From Spirodela intermedia (taxonomy: Eukaryota; Streptophyta; Magnoliopsida; Alismatales; Araceae): 64,000 bases of DNA. The DNA is taken from NCBI GenBank assembly GCA_902729315.2, contig LR746270.1, positions 8,158,721 to 8,222,720 of the forward strand, in the 5' to 3' direction. This document shows positions 52,482 through 64,000 of the stretch, one piece after another. The position numbers were made by a program, and so were the translations under genes. The notes under the pieces are model-generated. The model did not search any database. It was not told the origin of the DNA and saw only the letters and a program-made list of their open reading frames with translations. Position 1 is the stretch's first letter, and every line of letters starts with the position of its first letter.

Positions 52482-55340
52482 GTTTTGAAGATTTTTTTTC
52501 TCTCATTATATTCTCAATCTAAAGGTAATATTCTTGTAGGAAGATAATTCACTATATGCACATACCAAGATAATTTTCTAACTTGAACTCCTAAGATATG
52601 TTCATTGGAAAAAAAATCATTAATGGGCTGTGAGTTCGCTACAATCATTCTCAATAAATGATCGACCACTATATTTTCACTTCCCTTCTTATCCCTTATC
52701 TCAATATCAAATTCTTGTAACAAAGTATCCACCTAATAAGCCTAGGTTTAGCCTCTTTTTTTTGAAGTAAAAACTTTAAAGCTGTATAATTAGAAAAAAT
52801 AACAATCTTGCTACCTAATAAATAAAACTAATTTTTCTTAAAGTAAAAACAATGCCTAGTAATTTCTTTTCAACAGTTGAATAATTCACTTGAGCATCCA
52901 CCAAGGTATTACTAGTGTAATAAATAGACATTGGCTTCTTGTCGATTCTTTGGCTTAGGACTGTTCCCACTGCAAAATAGGAGCTTGAATTAGTACTTCT
53001 TTAATTTGGTTAAAAGCTATCTTGGCATCATTATCAATAATAAAATTGACATCTTTAAACAAGAGATTAGTTAGGATTGAGAAATCTTTGTAAAATATTT
53101 AATGAATCTATTATAGAAGCCCGCATGGCCAAAGAATCCTCTAAGTTATTTTAAATTATTGAGAAGAGGTAGATATTTGATCACTTTGATTTTGGCCTTG
53201 TCTTCCTCTAACCCATGCTTGTTGACTCAATGTCTTAACACTATTCCTTCCTACACCATGAAATGTAGAATTTGCATTAAATTAAATAAACACATATCAA
53301 ATGATGTATCAAAAATTGAAAAAATCATCCCTAGAAATTTCTAGTATATCGCCCACTAATTCGGTAGACATGGCATTCATACACCTTTGAAACGTAGCAG
53401 ACGCATTATAAAGACCAAATGGTATTCGTTTAAAAACAAATGTTACTACTTGACATGGAAAAGTGATATTTTCTTAGTCATCTGCATGAATATTAATTTG
53501 ATTTTATCTTGAATAACCATCTAGAAAACAGAACTAATTTTGGTCAACTAATTTTTTCAAAATCTGATTGATAAAAGGCAAGGGATAATGATCTTTTTTA
53601 GTTACTAGATTTAGTTTTCTATAGTCTATACATACTCTTCAGCTGGTGGCTAATCTAATTTGTACTTCTTCATTTTTATCATTTTTTTTCATTGTTATGC
53701 TGATCTTTTGTTGGTACTATGTGGACTGGACTTACTAAGAGCTATTCGAGATTGCATCTATCACATCCACTTTAATTTTTGATATTTCTTTCTTTAACAC
53801 TTCTAACATATGATGATTTAAGTGCCTTTGATTTTCTATTGATAGCTTAGAGCCTTCTTCTATAAATATGCTATGCTTACACACCTTAGGAGATACCCTT
53901 TTTATATCATCAAATGACCATCCTATTGCTACCCTATTTTCCTTCAATATATACATAAGTTTTTCCTCTTGTTCAAATGTAAGGCTTGATGATATAATAA
54001 CATGTAAGGTATTTTTAGGACCTAAGAATATATATTTTGATAAATAGGATAAAGGTTATAATTCTGAATTTGGGGCAACAAAGGGTTCTAGAGGTTCTAA
54101 TAGTTCTTTTTATTCTACTCCACAAATTTCAAAATAGTTTTCTCCTAGTTCATCATCTTCATTAAAAACATCACAAATACCAACTTTCTTCATGGCTAAT
54201 ACTAAAATATTTCATTAATCTTGAAATATTCATTTTGACCTTCTCCTCTCCTACCCTTAATAATACTATCCCTTTTTCTCAATTCGTTATGCTTTGGTGG
54301 TGGCTAAAAAGGGTCTCTTTAAAATTATAGGTGCTCTACTCTAGTTATCAAGTATTTTCATATCAGACATAGTAAAATTAATAGAAAATGTGCAATGTTC
54401 TACCTTAATTATCACAGCTTTCAATACACCATATGATTACTGAATAGATTTATTTGTAAGTTGTAATTCTAAGAGGACTAGTTCTAGATCTTTAAATTTA
54501 AATTTATCATATATGACTTTTAACATGAGATTAACACTAGCACCAGAATCTAATAAAGATCTAGAAAAATGTGTTCCTCTAATATCATAAGTAATTAAGG
54601 GTGCACCTAGATCCTTCTTTTTTTCTGAAATTTGAATTAATATGATAGAACTAATACTTTCAGATAATTTGACTCTCTTGGATTTCCTATTAGGAGTACA
54701 AAGTTGCTTAACATATTTTCAAAATGAAGGAATATATTTGATTACTTCTTCTAAGGGAATGGTTATTGTTGCCTACTTAAAGGTCTCTAGTAGTTTACTA
54801 TTTTGGATGAGAGGTTTGGTAGATTTTAAAGCTTTAAGAAAAGAAATAGATGGTTAATATTTTTCTAAGGTTGGTTCTCTTTCTTTTAGCTCTACTTTTT
54901 CTTCTTCTTTCTCTAAGGTTTTCTCTTGCTCTCCCTCTTCATTATTGTCATAAGGGTCAACTAAACATTTCCTATTTCTTAATTTAGTTATGGCACGAAT
55001 GCATTCATGATTTTCTGAAGGAAAAGATACATGAGATTTTATAGAAATAACATTTTGAGGATTAATTAAGAGTTTAGTTAGAAATCGAACTGTACCGCAA
55101 TCCACTTCTTTCTATTTATCTTTTATATTTTCAACGTTATAGTTGACTTGATTTAGCCTCTCTACATCAATCTTGAGCTGCTCCAGATCTCTCACCACAC
55201 CTCGCACTACTTCTTTTGTTTCATGTTGGTCTTTTTAAATTTCTTGTAAAATCTACATAAGAAGTTCATAGAGTTACCTTGAGGCATGTGCTATGATTAA
55301 TATTGAAATGGATGTAAGGTCTTGGCTGAAATAGAGGTAG

Positions 55341-56013
55341 TGTGATCGACCCCTCTTTCGACGGATCTTCCAACAAGTAGGACAACACTTCCAGATGATA
55401 TTTCCAGAGAAAATCAAGTTGTTACATAGGTTTCTCTAACTGCCCAAGAGGCTGATTAAACTTGAGCAATAATTTATTTCTTACTTTCAGCATTTACTTA
55501 CCTACTTTTGTCATTTATTTATATTTTACGATAAGTTATTTCTATTTCATGCATGTTTCGATTGAAATAAGTAGAACTAATTCAAAACTTGATAAATGAT
55601 CTTCGTTCTTCTTTTAAATCCTCTAAAAATCATTTGAGATTAAGCTAAGATCATTATAACTTATTTTTCATTAATTTTTGTAAGCATATTTTTATTAATT
55701 TTTCATTAAATGTCTGAGATTAATTTTTATATTTATGTTATTGGTGTTCTGTAAATAATGATTATTCTTGTATTTTTGAATACGAAATGAGTGAGATTAA
55801 AGACTACTTAATGATCATTGAAATGTTAAAACAATGTGAAGACATTCATGATTGACCTCATGTCATGTGTGTCAATTCTCCAGCACACATTTGTCCGAGA
55901 ATAATGGGCACTATGAAAATAGATTGACCGTATTTTTATCTTTCTTTATGATCATCTTCTTTCTCTCTCCTTTTCTTGTGAGACCACTTCTTATCTTTTT
56001 ATATCTCATGAGA
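55341..56013 (-). mobile_element. Right (5') LTR of the Athila-like element, first part
   Basis: Starts TGTGATCGAC like the left LTR (TGTGGTTGAC) and stays alignable through TCATGAGAT at 56013, then stops matching. The rest of this LTR reappears at about 59885-60266, so it was split by a 3.9-kb insertion. Confidence 0.75.
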
Positions 56014-56869
56014 TTGATAACATACTTAAATGTTACAATATAACATATTATCATATTAAAAAATAAACATTTATTATTTCTTTGAGCATTTCATGAAGTT
56101 TAATATTTTAGAGAATTGTTTAGAATTTTTCTCTGAGTTTTAAAATCATAATTGATCTTTTAATAATATGAGAGAATTTTCAAAAAGCTGATATATGCTT
56201 CAACAAACAAGATCTAATATGTAAAGATGAGGCGACGGAATCAAAAGTTGAGGTGCTGACATGTGGCATCATCAAATGAGGAGATCAGAAGCTATCGAGA
56301 ACATCTACACAATGAACGGCAAATGGAGCATACTTACCGAGGGTGCAACATATCTCAACATTTAAGAAAATCCTACGGCTACGACAAGACCTCCAAATCT
56401 AATGCTTTAGATCAACTCAAGAAGAAACCAACTGTCGTCTAATCTTATCACAACCCAAAAGATAGGATAACCTCATTTAATCACAATCCTAAATCAAAGG
56501 ATCTTGGATGAACCAACTCACGAGAGGGTAAGATCAGCCTTACACGTGTATTACTCTTGTGTAAAACCTTACACATTTAAGCCATTGTTTATGGGCAAAA
56601 AACCTAACTTTAAATGTCTCAATGTTTAGTTGGCTTGAATGAAACCACATTAAAGTTTCGCATCAATCTTGATGTCTTTCGAGTTGAGTCAAGCTTTGGT
56701 TCACAGTTGAGATTGTCAGAGAAGCATACTCAAAGAGAAAATCACATAGCTTTAGTGAAATATAAAGGCCCGAGGTAAGTTTCTCTAAGTCTGATGCATT
56801 CCGAGTGTTAACAATTGTCTAGCTTTTGTAGGTTTGAATAGATAGAGGTATGATGTTAACTTCATATTT
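56014..56869. other. Inserted DNA of unknown type
   Basis: Part of the 3.9-kb block that splits the gypsy LTR. AT-rich at the left, moderately mixed at 56220-56760. No coding region recognised; it may be the outer part of the LTR-like element carrying copy D. Confidence 0.4.
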
Positions 56870-59570
56870 GATGAACTTGATTTCAAAGATAAATATGTCG
56901 TCGTGATATAACTAATTTCATATAAATAATATTTATAAAACCTCACTCTTTTGTTTATGATAAATAATGGTCGATCCTTAAGGAGCATGGATAATGAAAG
57001 TAAGAATTCTACTTATTTATTTTATTTTTATATATACTTGAGATTATGAAGGGTGAAATTAAATGTAAAAAGTGAAGACAAGAGTTATGAAAAGTGTGAC
57101 AAAGAAGAGAGAATAGGTCTAATGCAATAGAATGATAGAATAAATGATAAAATTAGTTCGAATTAAATATTAATCTATCCATGAAGAGGATTACAAGGAT
57201 GCCCCAAATCTGAATCTTACACAAATCTCATTGTGTGTTAGTCTTAGGCCGAGTGATGATTGATTCGTGACGATCTTGATGCGTTCTAGGTAATTTCTTC
57301 TCCACAATAATCTTAGGCATGAGAATGCTATTAACCAGGCTTTAATTTCTCTTCTATTTCTTTTGGCTAGCTATTACTAGAGAGAGACCCAAAAAGTGTC
57401 CTTCAAAAGAGAGCGAGATGCCTTAATCTTCTAGAGAATTAGGCCCCTCCAATGAACGGTTATGATTAATAATTGACTCTCTTAGTGGACGGCTTAGATC
57501 ATTTCATGAAGGCGACACTTTAATCCTTCTCTTAATCTCATCTTAGGACATTGATAAGTCTTCATTATCATAAGTTAATAATTAGTAAATAATATAATTT
57601 TAGTCTTAACTCATAATAAATAGACTTATATTTGTGTTAAAGTGTGAAAAGTGGTTTTCAGTTGATTAACGTGAATTTTTAGGTAATTATGTGATTTTAT
57701 ACGAATTTATATGATTTTTACAGTCTTACTTTTGAGATAAATGAAGAAAAAGAAATAAAAATAAAAATAAAACAAAATGAGGGAGACCCACCAGCCAGCC
57801 GGACCTGCAAGTAGGTTGGAAGCGTAGTCGGGGAGTAGCTACGAGCAAGGGCTCGAGCGGCTTGGACCGATAGGGCACGTGTGCACCACTCCCCTTCCAC
57901 ATCACCGGTGGCCAGCCGACTGTGGGGCAAGGAGTGGTCGTACACGCACGAGAAAGGGACTTGCTTTGAAATGTAACATTACTATATATTCGTTCGAAAC
58001 TTTGGCGCACAGACGATGTGGGACTGAACCCCCATCACACCTTCCCCAGAAAGGGGCAGGCAACCGACGCAGGTTCGAATCCTCCTAGAGCCAAAACTCA
58101 TATTTTTTAACTAATTATCGTGACTTTCCTATAGATCACTAGTGAAGGATTTAGCAACCAGAATCGCTGGATCATCGGCGAAAATCTCGTCAACACGATT
58201 TGCGGAGCATTGTTACTAAAATTGCTAAACAATTTGCGATAAAAGGATCACGAATCCATCGAGTAAAGCATCTTTGATTGATCGACTAACAAGCTGTCGT
58301 TGGGAAGAGGACGATCCGTCAAGAGACAAGTCGCCACCTCTTGAGAGCATACCATATGTGATGAAGAGCCTCATCTTGCTGCGTAGACCTGAGGATGAAG
58401 CTCCCTGACATGCACCCCACCTCCATCTAGCTCCTCTCCGTCGGGTGACAACTGTCGGAGAACCGCAAAGTCATCGTTTTTCCACTCCGTCGGGTGACAG
58501 CCACTGGAGATGATTCGACGACCCATTTCATTGATCTCTAGACTTCGCAAGGAGATCTAGAGATTCCTCACGTCATCTTTGTCCAAAGAGACCCTTCGAG
58601 GCTGTGGACACTACACAACGATCCTCCTGAATGGTCAGGATTTTGGTGCATCGTCGATGCATCACCGTCGCGACGCCGGAACTCTGTTTTTCTACTTTCA
58701 ACTTACTTTTCATTTCATTTAGTGATAATTTGTGTGATTTAAATTTACCAAGATATACTTCATTCAATTACGATTCTTTTGACTTTTACAGATCTTAATT
58801 TGATCAATTAAATTATCTATAATCGCTTATGTAAGAATCGCCGAGTGGAACTCTGTTTCCGTCTAATTCGCATTCGCCAGGCGTTGACGTCATCTTGACG
58901 TCCTCACCCTTATTTCCCTTTTTCGTGAATTTTAAATATATTTCTTTTTTATTTCCTTGTATAAAATTCATAGAAAATAGTATTCTTTGAGAAAAAATAT
59001 GAATAATTACCAGATATTATATTACATCCATGTGATTGACCTGAAAAATTACTGCTATTTGTGGAAGTTTTATTAAATTATACTTGATATATTTTTTCAT
59101 AAATACTTCTAAATCTCTGAAAATTCATATTTTCTAGTTTTATAAATTTTAAATTTACATGATTTACTATACAACGACTAAGTCACGTCAAACACCCTTT
59201 TAAGTCCAAATGGGCTAAGCCAAAGTGACGCCCTCACTTGGCTCATAAATATATTAGGCCAGACCTCTCCATAACACTTGAGCTTCTTCTATTACTTCTA
59301 ACACATAATAAGAGCTCACCTAAGTACTTGCAATCAAATAACTATCAAGAAAATATGAGATAATCATCACTTGACTTCATAAAAGTCAAGTGAAGTTAGT
59401 GTCATAATATAAATAAAATAATATACATTAAGACTTAAATGATAAAATATTATGAATGTCATAATGAGTTGATAACATATGTATAATTATATTTTCTACT
59501 CATTAATTAGCATCTATATATAAGATATTAATGCATCAATACAATGACTAATTTATAATTATTAGTATTG
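56870..59570 (+). repeat. LTR-like repeat, copy D, interrupted by a 1.64-kb LTR
   Basis: 56870-57551 and 59191-59570 together match copy A (43614-44750). The block between them is a separate LTR (next entry). Shared landmarks are TGAACTTGATTT at the start, TATATACTTGAGATTATGAA, GACTCTCTTAGTGGACGG and the TCATAAAAGTCAAGTG block. Confidence 0.8.
57552..59190 (+). mobile_element. Solo LTR, copy 2 of the 1.7-kb family
   Basis: 1639 bp, TG at 57552 and CA at 59189-59190. TATATA at 57983-57988. Flanks GACAT (57547-57551) and AACAC (59191-59195) differ by two transitions and may be a decayed 5-bp target duplication. The GC-rich core (57780-57960) and the 58440-58690 block match copy 1. It lies inside repeat D. 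Confidence 0.82.
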
Positions 59571-59884
59571 TGATTCATTTGTGATTGTTCCCTCCTCCCC
59601 TTAATCATCTTCTATTTCCCCCTTTCTTGATAGTGAAAATTCTTCTTACTCGTCGTCACCTCTCCTTTGAGTTTGTTTAAATTAAATCTATCAATCAAAT
59701 TAAATAGTAACTAAGTAACACCTAATTCTCATTCCTTATGGATCAACCTCGAACTTACCACATTACTTACCTATTTTAGTATTTTAATTTGGTAAATTCA
59801 TGATTTTAATATCAAAGATTATTAGTATTTTAATATTTTATTTGATCAATTGATTTTGGTGCTTTCAACGACCCTCGAATTCAT
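59571..59884. other. Short spacer before the second half of the split LTR
   Basis: AT-rich, with TTAATCATC and TTCTTACTCG stretches. No coding feature; the exact insertion breakpoint lies at its right edge, blurred by CT-rich sequence. Confidence 0.3.
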
Positions 59885-60266
59885 TTTATCAAAGATCTCT
59901 CTCTCCATCGATCGATCTCCCTCTCTTTCTCTCTATAGATTGATCTTCCTCTCTCTCCTTCTCTCTCTCATGAAACCCTTCTCTCTCTTCGTCTCGCTTG
60001 AGATTTCCTCCTCTCTCTCTCTCTTTTGTGAGAAATCTGTTCTCTCATCCTTTGTGAGGCCCTTCCTCCTCTATTTTATTATTTATGTTAAATATTGATA
60101 AAATATTAAAATAACTTTATATATAAACTAAATTAGTTTTTATAATATATTAATCAATCTCCCTATGTTTGACGTGAGACTTACATCTGTACTAATATTT
60201 TATTAAGCTTTAGTTATAAATATTATTAGATAATGTGCATTTAAACACAACGACAAGTACACATCA
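59885..60266 (-). mobile_element. Right (5') LTR of the Athila-like element, second part
   Basis: Matches 51570-51952 of the left LTR, from the CT-rich section to the same end (TTAAACACAACGACAAGTACACATCA). Completes the LTR started at 55341. Confidence 0.75.
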
Positions 60267-60279
60267 TCTTTTTGGTGTT

Positions 60280-61028
60280 GGTTGCCAATCAAGAACTTAA
60301 GTTCCTAGTACCATAGCACCTCCTAAGTCATTGAATCATCATTTAAAGCCACATACGTGATGAGCGATGTCAGATTCGTGAACTGCCAATGGATTGCTCT
60401 ATGTATCTGGTATCGTGGCAGTTCACTAGCCAGAAGATTTTGCTTATCTAATGACGTGGTTCGCTGAATACCGTTGGATTACATGCACTCAAGATGGCTG
60501 CCTTGAAATATAAGAGTACGATTAATCTCACATCAGAAATATTTTCGGTGCATGAGTTGAATATAAATCAAAGTTATTGTCTCTCATCACTAATTCCTTC
60601 TCTTTAAATAAAATTATGCCTAGGGCTATCTTGGGAGAAGGCAAAAAGGTGGTCCACCCTCGTGTGCGCACATGTGTGCGGCACTCCTTGCTCTACGACC
60701 GGTTGGCCACTAGAACATGGCAAGGGAGTGACGCACACATGCACGGAGCAAGTATTTCGCCACTCGAGCCCACCTCATGGTGTTCCCTCGGTCTAGGTCT
60801 ACTCACTCAACCGTAGTGCCCCTCCAAGTCAATTGCTAAGTGCCGGCTTGCTAGTGGGTGGAATACTTTTATATTTTATTATTTTATATTTTTAAATACT
60901 CAAAACTTATGCTAAGTATTTTAATTTCAGACATTTAAAATTAATAATATATCCTATATTTATTTTACAAGTTAATAAAATAAAATAAAATAAGAAAACT
61001 AATTAAAACACAAAATCTAACTTTAACA
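60280..61028 (-). repeat. LTR-like repeat Y, right copy (inverted)
   Basis: Reverse complement of 50158-50705: the outer end reads (complement) TGTTAAAGTTAGATTTTGTG and the inner end has GGAACTTAAGTTC. It is longer because it retains a GC-rich insert (60630-60840) that resembles the core of the 1.7-kb LTR family in opposite orientation. Confidence 0.65.
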
Positions 61029-62160
61029 AGATTCCTTACTGAAGTTTGTATTGCCTTGCCTATTCCATGAGTTGTGGGGTGGTGCATGGTTCATCGCATT
61101 CACTTCACTAGTGTCGATACATTCTTCATCTACATGTCTTTTGTTGAAACACAAAGCATGGAATATTATGAACATGTGAAATAATAGGATTACATAATAA
61201 ATTTTACATCATGTTAGTCAACTTCCCTAAAGATGTCTTAACATTCCCTAAATGCTTATTGGTCATATCTCTCTTAACTTCAAGTTCCATATTTTTAGCA
61301 TTCAAGATTCCTCCTCTCTTGGGTCCTACATTTCTCCTATATTGATTCAATCTCATGTGATGGTTGTTATTTTCAGTCAACTAATCAATCAATTCTTCCA
61401 CCTCATCATCATATTTATCTAGAAGTGATCCCCCACATACCATATCAACTCTATTTCTAGTATTTTTATATAATTCTTCATAAAAAAATTGAATTAATTA
61501 TCAATTACTCTATTCGTGGTGAGGACACTTCCTAGTCAAATCTTTAAATCTTTTTCAAGCATCACCAAATGCATCATTTCCTTGAGTGAATATTTGTATG
61601 ACTCTTCTATATGAATTAGTCTTTCCTAGGAAATATATTTTTTTTACAAAGTAGTTTTCTATTTCTTCTCAACTTTCAAATTTCATTCCCAAATTCCTAA
61701 ACCATTCCTTAACTTTATCTTTCAGCTAATTCATCTAGGTATGCATACGGATCTAACAGCGTGAGCCTACTTGATTGAGTAATGTTGATGTATCATATTC
61801 ACGATTGCCTTATTTGGTAAGATTGTTATCCATGATATCCAAATATATTGTTTCATTACACCCTTTGAACATTATGAGACCTTGTTGACCAATAATTTGG
61901 CTATTGATAGCATTCTATTTTTCTATTTTTACATGAAAAGTCATAAATGGGGTCTCTATCTAACCCATCAAATCGAGAGCATGCACTCGTTGCCTTATAG
62001 CTCATTAGTTAAAAAACTCTATTTGGTGTCATGTTCTCAACCAAGTGGTTTAATGAGAGAGAGTCAAATGAACTTCTTGGATATTTACCTAAATCACATT
62101 AACTCTCACAATTTTACAGCTTTGAAAGAACAATTAGATTTTTTTTATTACATCTAATGG
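61029..62160 (-). pseudogene. Decayed Ty3/gypsy gag
   Basis: On the - strand at about 61600-61380 lie FTQGNDAFGDA, RFKDLTRKCPHH and FFYEELYKNTRNRVDM, typical of the plant retrotransposon gag domain, with stops. It is probably the gag of the element whose integrase tail lies at 49690-50157, now separated by about 11 kb of later insertions (inference). Confidence 0.7.
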
Positions 62161-62164
62161 TGTA

Positions 62165-62166
<2 letters not shown>

Positions 62167-62191
<25 letters not shown>
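62167..62191 (+). repeat. GT microsatellite
   Basis: 25-bp (GT)n, the only long GT repeat in a window otherwise dominated by GA/CT. A GA tract follows at 62275-62293. It marks the edge between transposon DNA and the next gene. Confidence 0.9.
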
Positions 62192-62195
<4 letters not shown>

Positions 62196-62511
62196 ATTTG
62201 TGTGGCTGAGTTCTCTCTCCCCTAGCCCTTCTTTAGCAACCTCCATAGGTAACATCGGAGGGAAGGAGGGAGAGGGAGAGAGAGAGAGAGAGATGTTGTG
62301 ATTTTATCTGGCTCCCAGACATCAGGGCCGCCGTTCAATGTCAGAACGGTTTAAATAATCCTCGTGCATTGAACTCAGAGATATCCCCGGATGGAAACAG
62401 GTAGCTCTCCAGCTCACAGCGAGCCAGGGAAAGATGCGGGAGGATGGAAAGTCGGGACCTGTTGAGAGGAGGCAAGCCACTGGAAAGCGCGGTGCCCCCG
62501 CTTTTGCAGTC

Positions 62512-62518
62512 TATAAAT
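62512..62518 (+). promoter_or_regulatory. Candidate TATA box of the downstream gene
   Basis: TATAAAT in a GC-rich context (TCTATAAATGAAGG), about 335 bp upstream of the proposed start codon at 62849. Best TATA candidate in the segment after the transposon block ends. Confidence 0.5.
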
Positions 62519-62848
62519 GAAGGCGATCCGACCGTATCAAAGATTGGAGGCCTCCACCGAGCCCAACCTCCATTGCCTGCCCCCCCCGGGAGACGGCTCG
62601 GAAATGCCTGAGAAAGCTGGCAATGCGGTGGCTATCGCCTTCGTGAGGAGATTACGAGCCCATAGATTCTCTCTCTCTCTCTGTCCCACTACATTCATGA
62701 GTTGTCTCTGGTCACGCCAGCTCATGTTGTTCCTTCCCGGATTCGGCGGCTGGAAGATTTAGGCGTACAATATACCGGTGCCTCCCCTCTCTCTTTCCCT
62801 CTCTCTCCCTTTCGCTACGGCCATCAGAGTGTTCTCATCTCTTCTTCC

Positions 62849-64000
62849 ATGGCGGCCGAGGCTCCACTGATGAAGGAAGCTTCTAGTGAGGTATGTAGCA
62901 GATGAGTTCGTACTCGCTAGAGACCCCAGCATCAGCTGCTTCATGTGCTTGCCTGCACACACTCTCTCTCTCACTCTCGCTCTCTCCTTTGGATAATGCA
63001 TATATCTAGAGCCGTTGTAGTTTCAGAGAGCTGATCTTCGCATAAGCCACAGAACAGCTTCACATAACAGGAAAAAAGGCGGGATGTAAACAATTTTTGG
63101 CTCAGCATTGTTGCGGCACGACATTCTAGACATCAAAGGAAAAAAAGGAAAAGCCCGCATCTTTTCTCCCTCCCCCGGTCAGTGAGGCCATAGATATCAG
63201 CTAACCCGATTTCTTTCCCTTAATAGAAATCGTGAAAAACGATTGATGTAGTCAATTACCAAGTTCCCAATCCCCTTTAAGGCCTATGAACGGTAATAAA
63301 CCGGAATAATCCACCATTCTATTCCTTCAAGACGAATCAGCCTGCTGATTTGTGGCGCTATCATCGGAGAATCCACTTTGATGCTCTGTTCTTAGATCTT
63401 CCATCCTGTCATTCCCTTCCTCGTATCCTATTTCTTCATTCAAGCTTCTCTGAAGAGATCATCACCCGCTCCAGATTCGTTCACAGAAGCAGTCCCGGAT
63501 TTCATCGGAAAATTTCGGTGCATCTTCCGTTTAATCCTTCTCAGATTCGGACCAGGGGCTAAGTGAAAAACTATTCAAACGCGAAAGAGTATGAACTCAG
63601 TTCCAGACAACGATGGGCGTGTTCTTGATGGATCTTCGCAGATTCACAGAAGTTGAACCAGCTCTGATGATCGTTTTTGGATCAGTAACTAGCCGTAGAT
63701 GAGAGATTCGGCCTCTCTGAATCCCAGTTCAATCAAGAACTATTTTGTTTTGATGATTGCTCTCGTTTGTCGGATGACTTATCACGCCATTGATGCTCTA
63801 CACAGATCGAAGCGAAGCGGGTGGCCGACGACGCCGAACTTGTTGAAGAAGATGAGGCTTCTCGAGAAAAAGAGACTGCAGGATCTGGGACTCCCGCCGC
63901 TGATCATAAAGAAACAGAAGAAAATAGTAACGCTGACTCCTCTACAGTAGCCGAGAAAGTGGAGGGACAAGGCTCCAAGGTCCCCGAGCCGGAAGTTCTA
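62849..64000 (+). CDS. N-terminal part of an unidentified acidic protein (runs off the window)
   Basis: Proposed exon 1 is 62849-62890 (MAAEAPLMKEASSE, strong TTCCATGGCGG context) with a GTATGT donor. Exon 2 starts at 63806 after CACAG and is open to the window end, in phase (65 codons so far). Exon 2 reads IEAKRVADDAELVEEDEASR and is then rich in Glu, Ala, Ser and Thr without a recognisable domain. The 915-bp intron has no competing coding sequence. I do not recognise the family; the acidic disordered N-terminus is shared by many plant proteins, so no function is assigned. Several upstream ATGs in 62517-62730 leave the start uncertain. Confidence 0.55.

Larger units (their letters stand above)
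51953..55340 (-). pseudogene. Decayed Athila/Tat-like Ty3/gypsy gag-pol
   Basis: In - strand order: gag-like acidic segment (about 55105-54860); aspartic protease motif DSGASVNLM (near 54555-54530); RT N-terminal part (53956-53735, with AIGWSFDDIKRVSP); RT core PFGLYNASATFQRCMNAM (about 53430-53365); RNase H end with LLQEFDIEIRDKKGSENIV (52730-52660); integrase [13 protein letters not shown] (about 52090-52050). Stops and frameshifts are frequent, so it is inactive. A foreign LTR fragment (52177-52481) separates RNase H from integrase. The motif series is typical of the Athila/Tat branch, an assignment from memory of the family. Confidence 0.82.

Overview
This is plant nuclear DNA. The genes are split into many small exons with GT-AG (and a few GC-AG) introns, belong to land-plant families, and sit among LTR-retrotransposon debris and very abundant GA/CT microsatellites. 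Four of the five complete genes have GC-rich 5' ends. That would fit a monocot, but the species cannot be fixed from the sequence alone.

Layout. 1-4.65 kb: a decayed Ty3/gypsy chromovirus (+ strand), broken by a 1.7-kb solo LTR that still has its 5-bp target duplication. 5.2-9.4 kb (- strand): a complete 13-exon CIPK1-type kinase, 472 aa. 9.4-13.8 kb: its upstream region, with a cluster of ACGT elements and a GA tract of about 450 bp. 13.8-19.4 kb (- strand): a complete 17-exon HAD-type 5'-nucleotidase, 652 aa, with two GC-AG introns. 21.1-25.9 kb (+): a complete 5-exon Sec23-like COPII coat gene, 881 aa, divergent from the nucleotidase. 29.3-32.8 kb (+): a 12-exon pectin acetylesterase, 394 aa. 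34.7-35.6 kb (- strand): a 3-exon R2R3-MYB gene, 269 aa, with a long CT repeat upstream of its start. 35.8-41.6 kb: gene-free DNA with microsatellites, a tandem duplication and G-boxes. 41.6-62.2 kb: a nested transposon block made of Athila/Tat-like gypsy pieces on the - strand, an LTR-like repeat family in inverted arrays, further copies of the 1.7-kb LTR and an isolated GC-rich island. 62.5-64 kb (+): promoter and first exons of another gene that runs off the window.

The five complete genes are unrelated single-copy neighbours with no operon or biosynthetic-cluster logic. They cover calcium/CBL signalling, nucleotide hydrolysis, ER-to-Golgi transport, cell-wall pectin deacetylation and transcription control. 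All exon junctions were worked out by hand by matching splice sites, reading phase and known family motifs; lengths in all five add up in frame to a stop codon. I found no clearly new biological system. The most unusual items are the two GC-AG introns, microsatellites acting as intron bodies or polypyrimidine tracts, the palindromic repeat cluster at 43.6-45.9 kb, and the datable nested LTR insertions.
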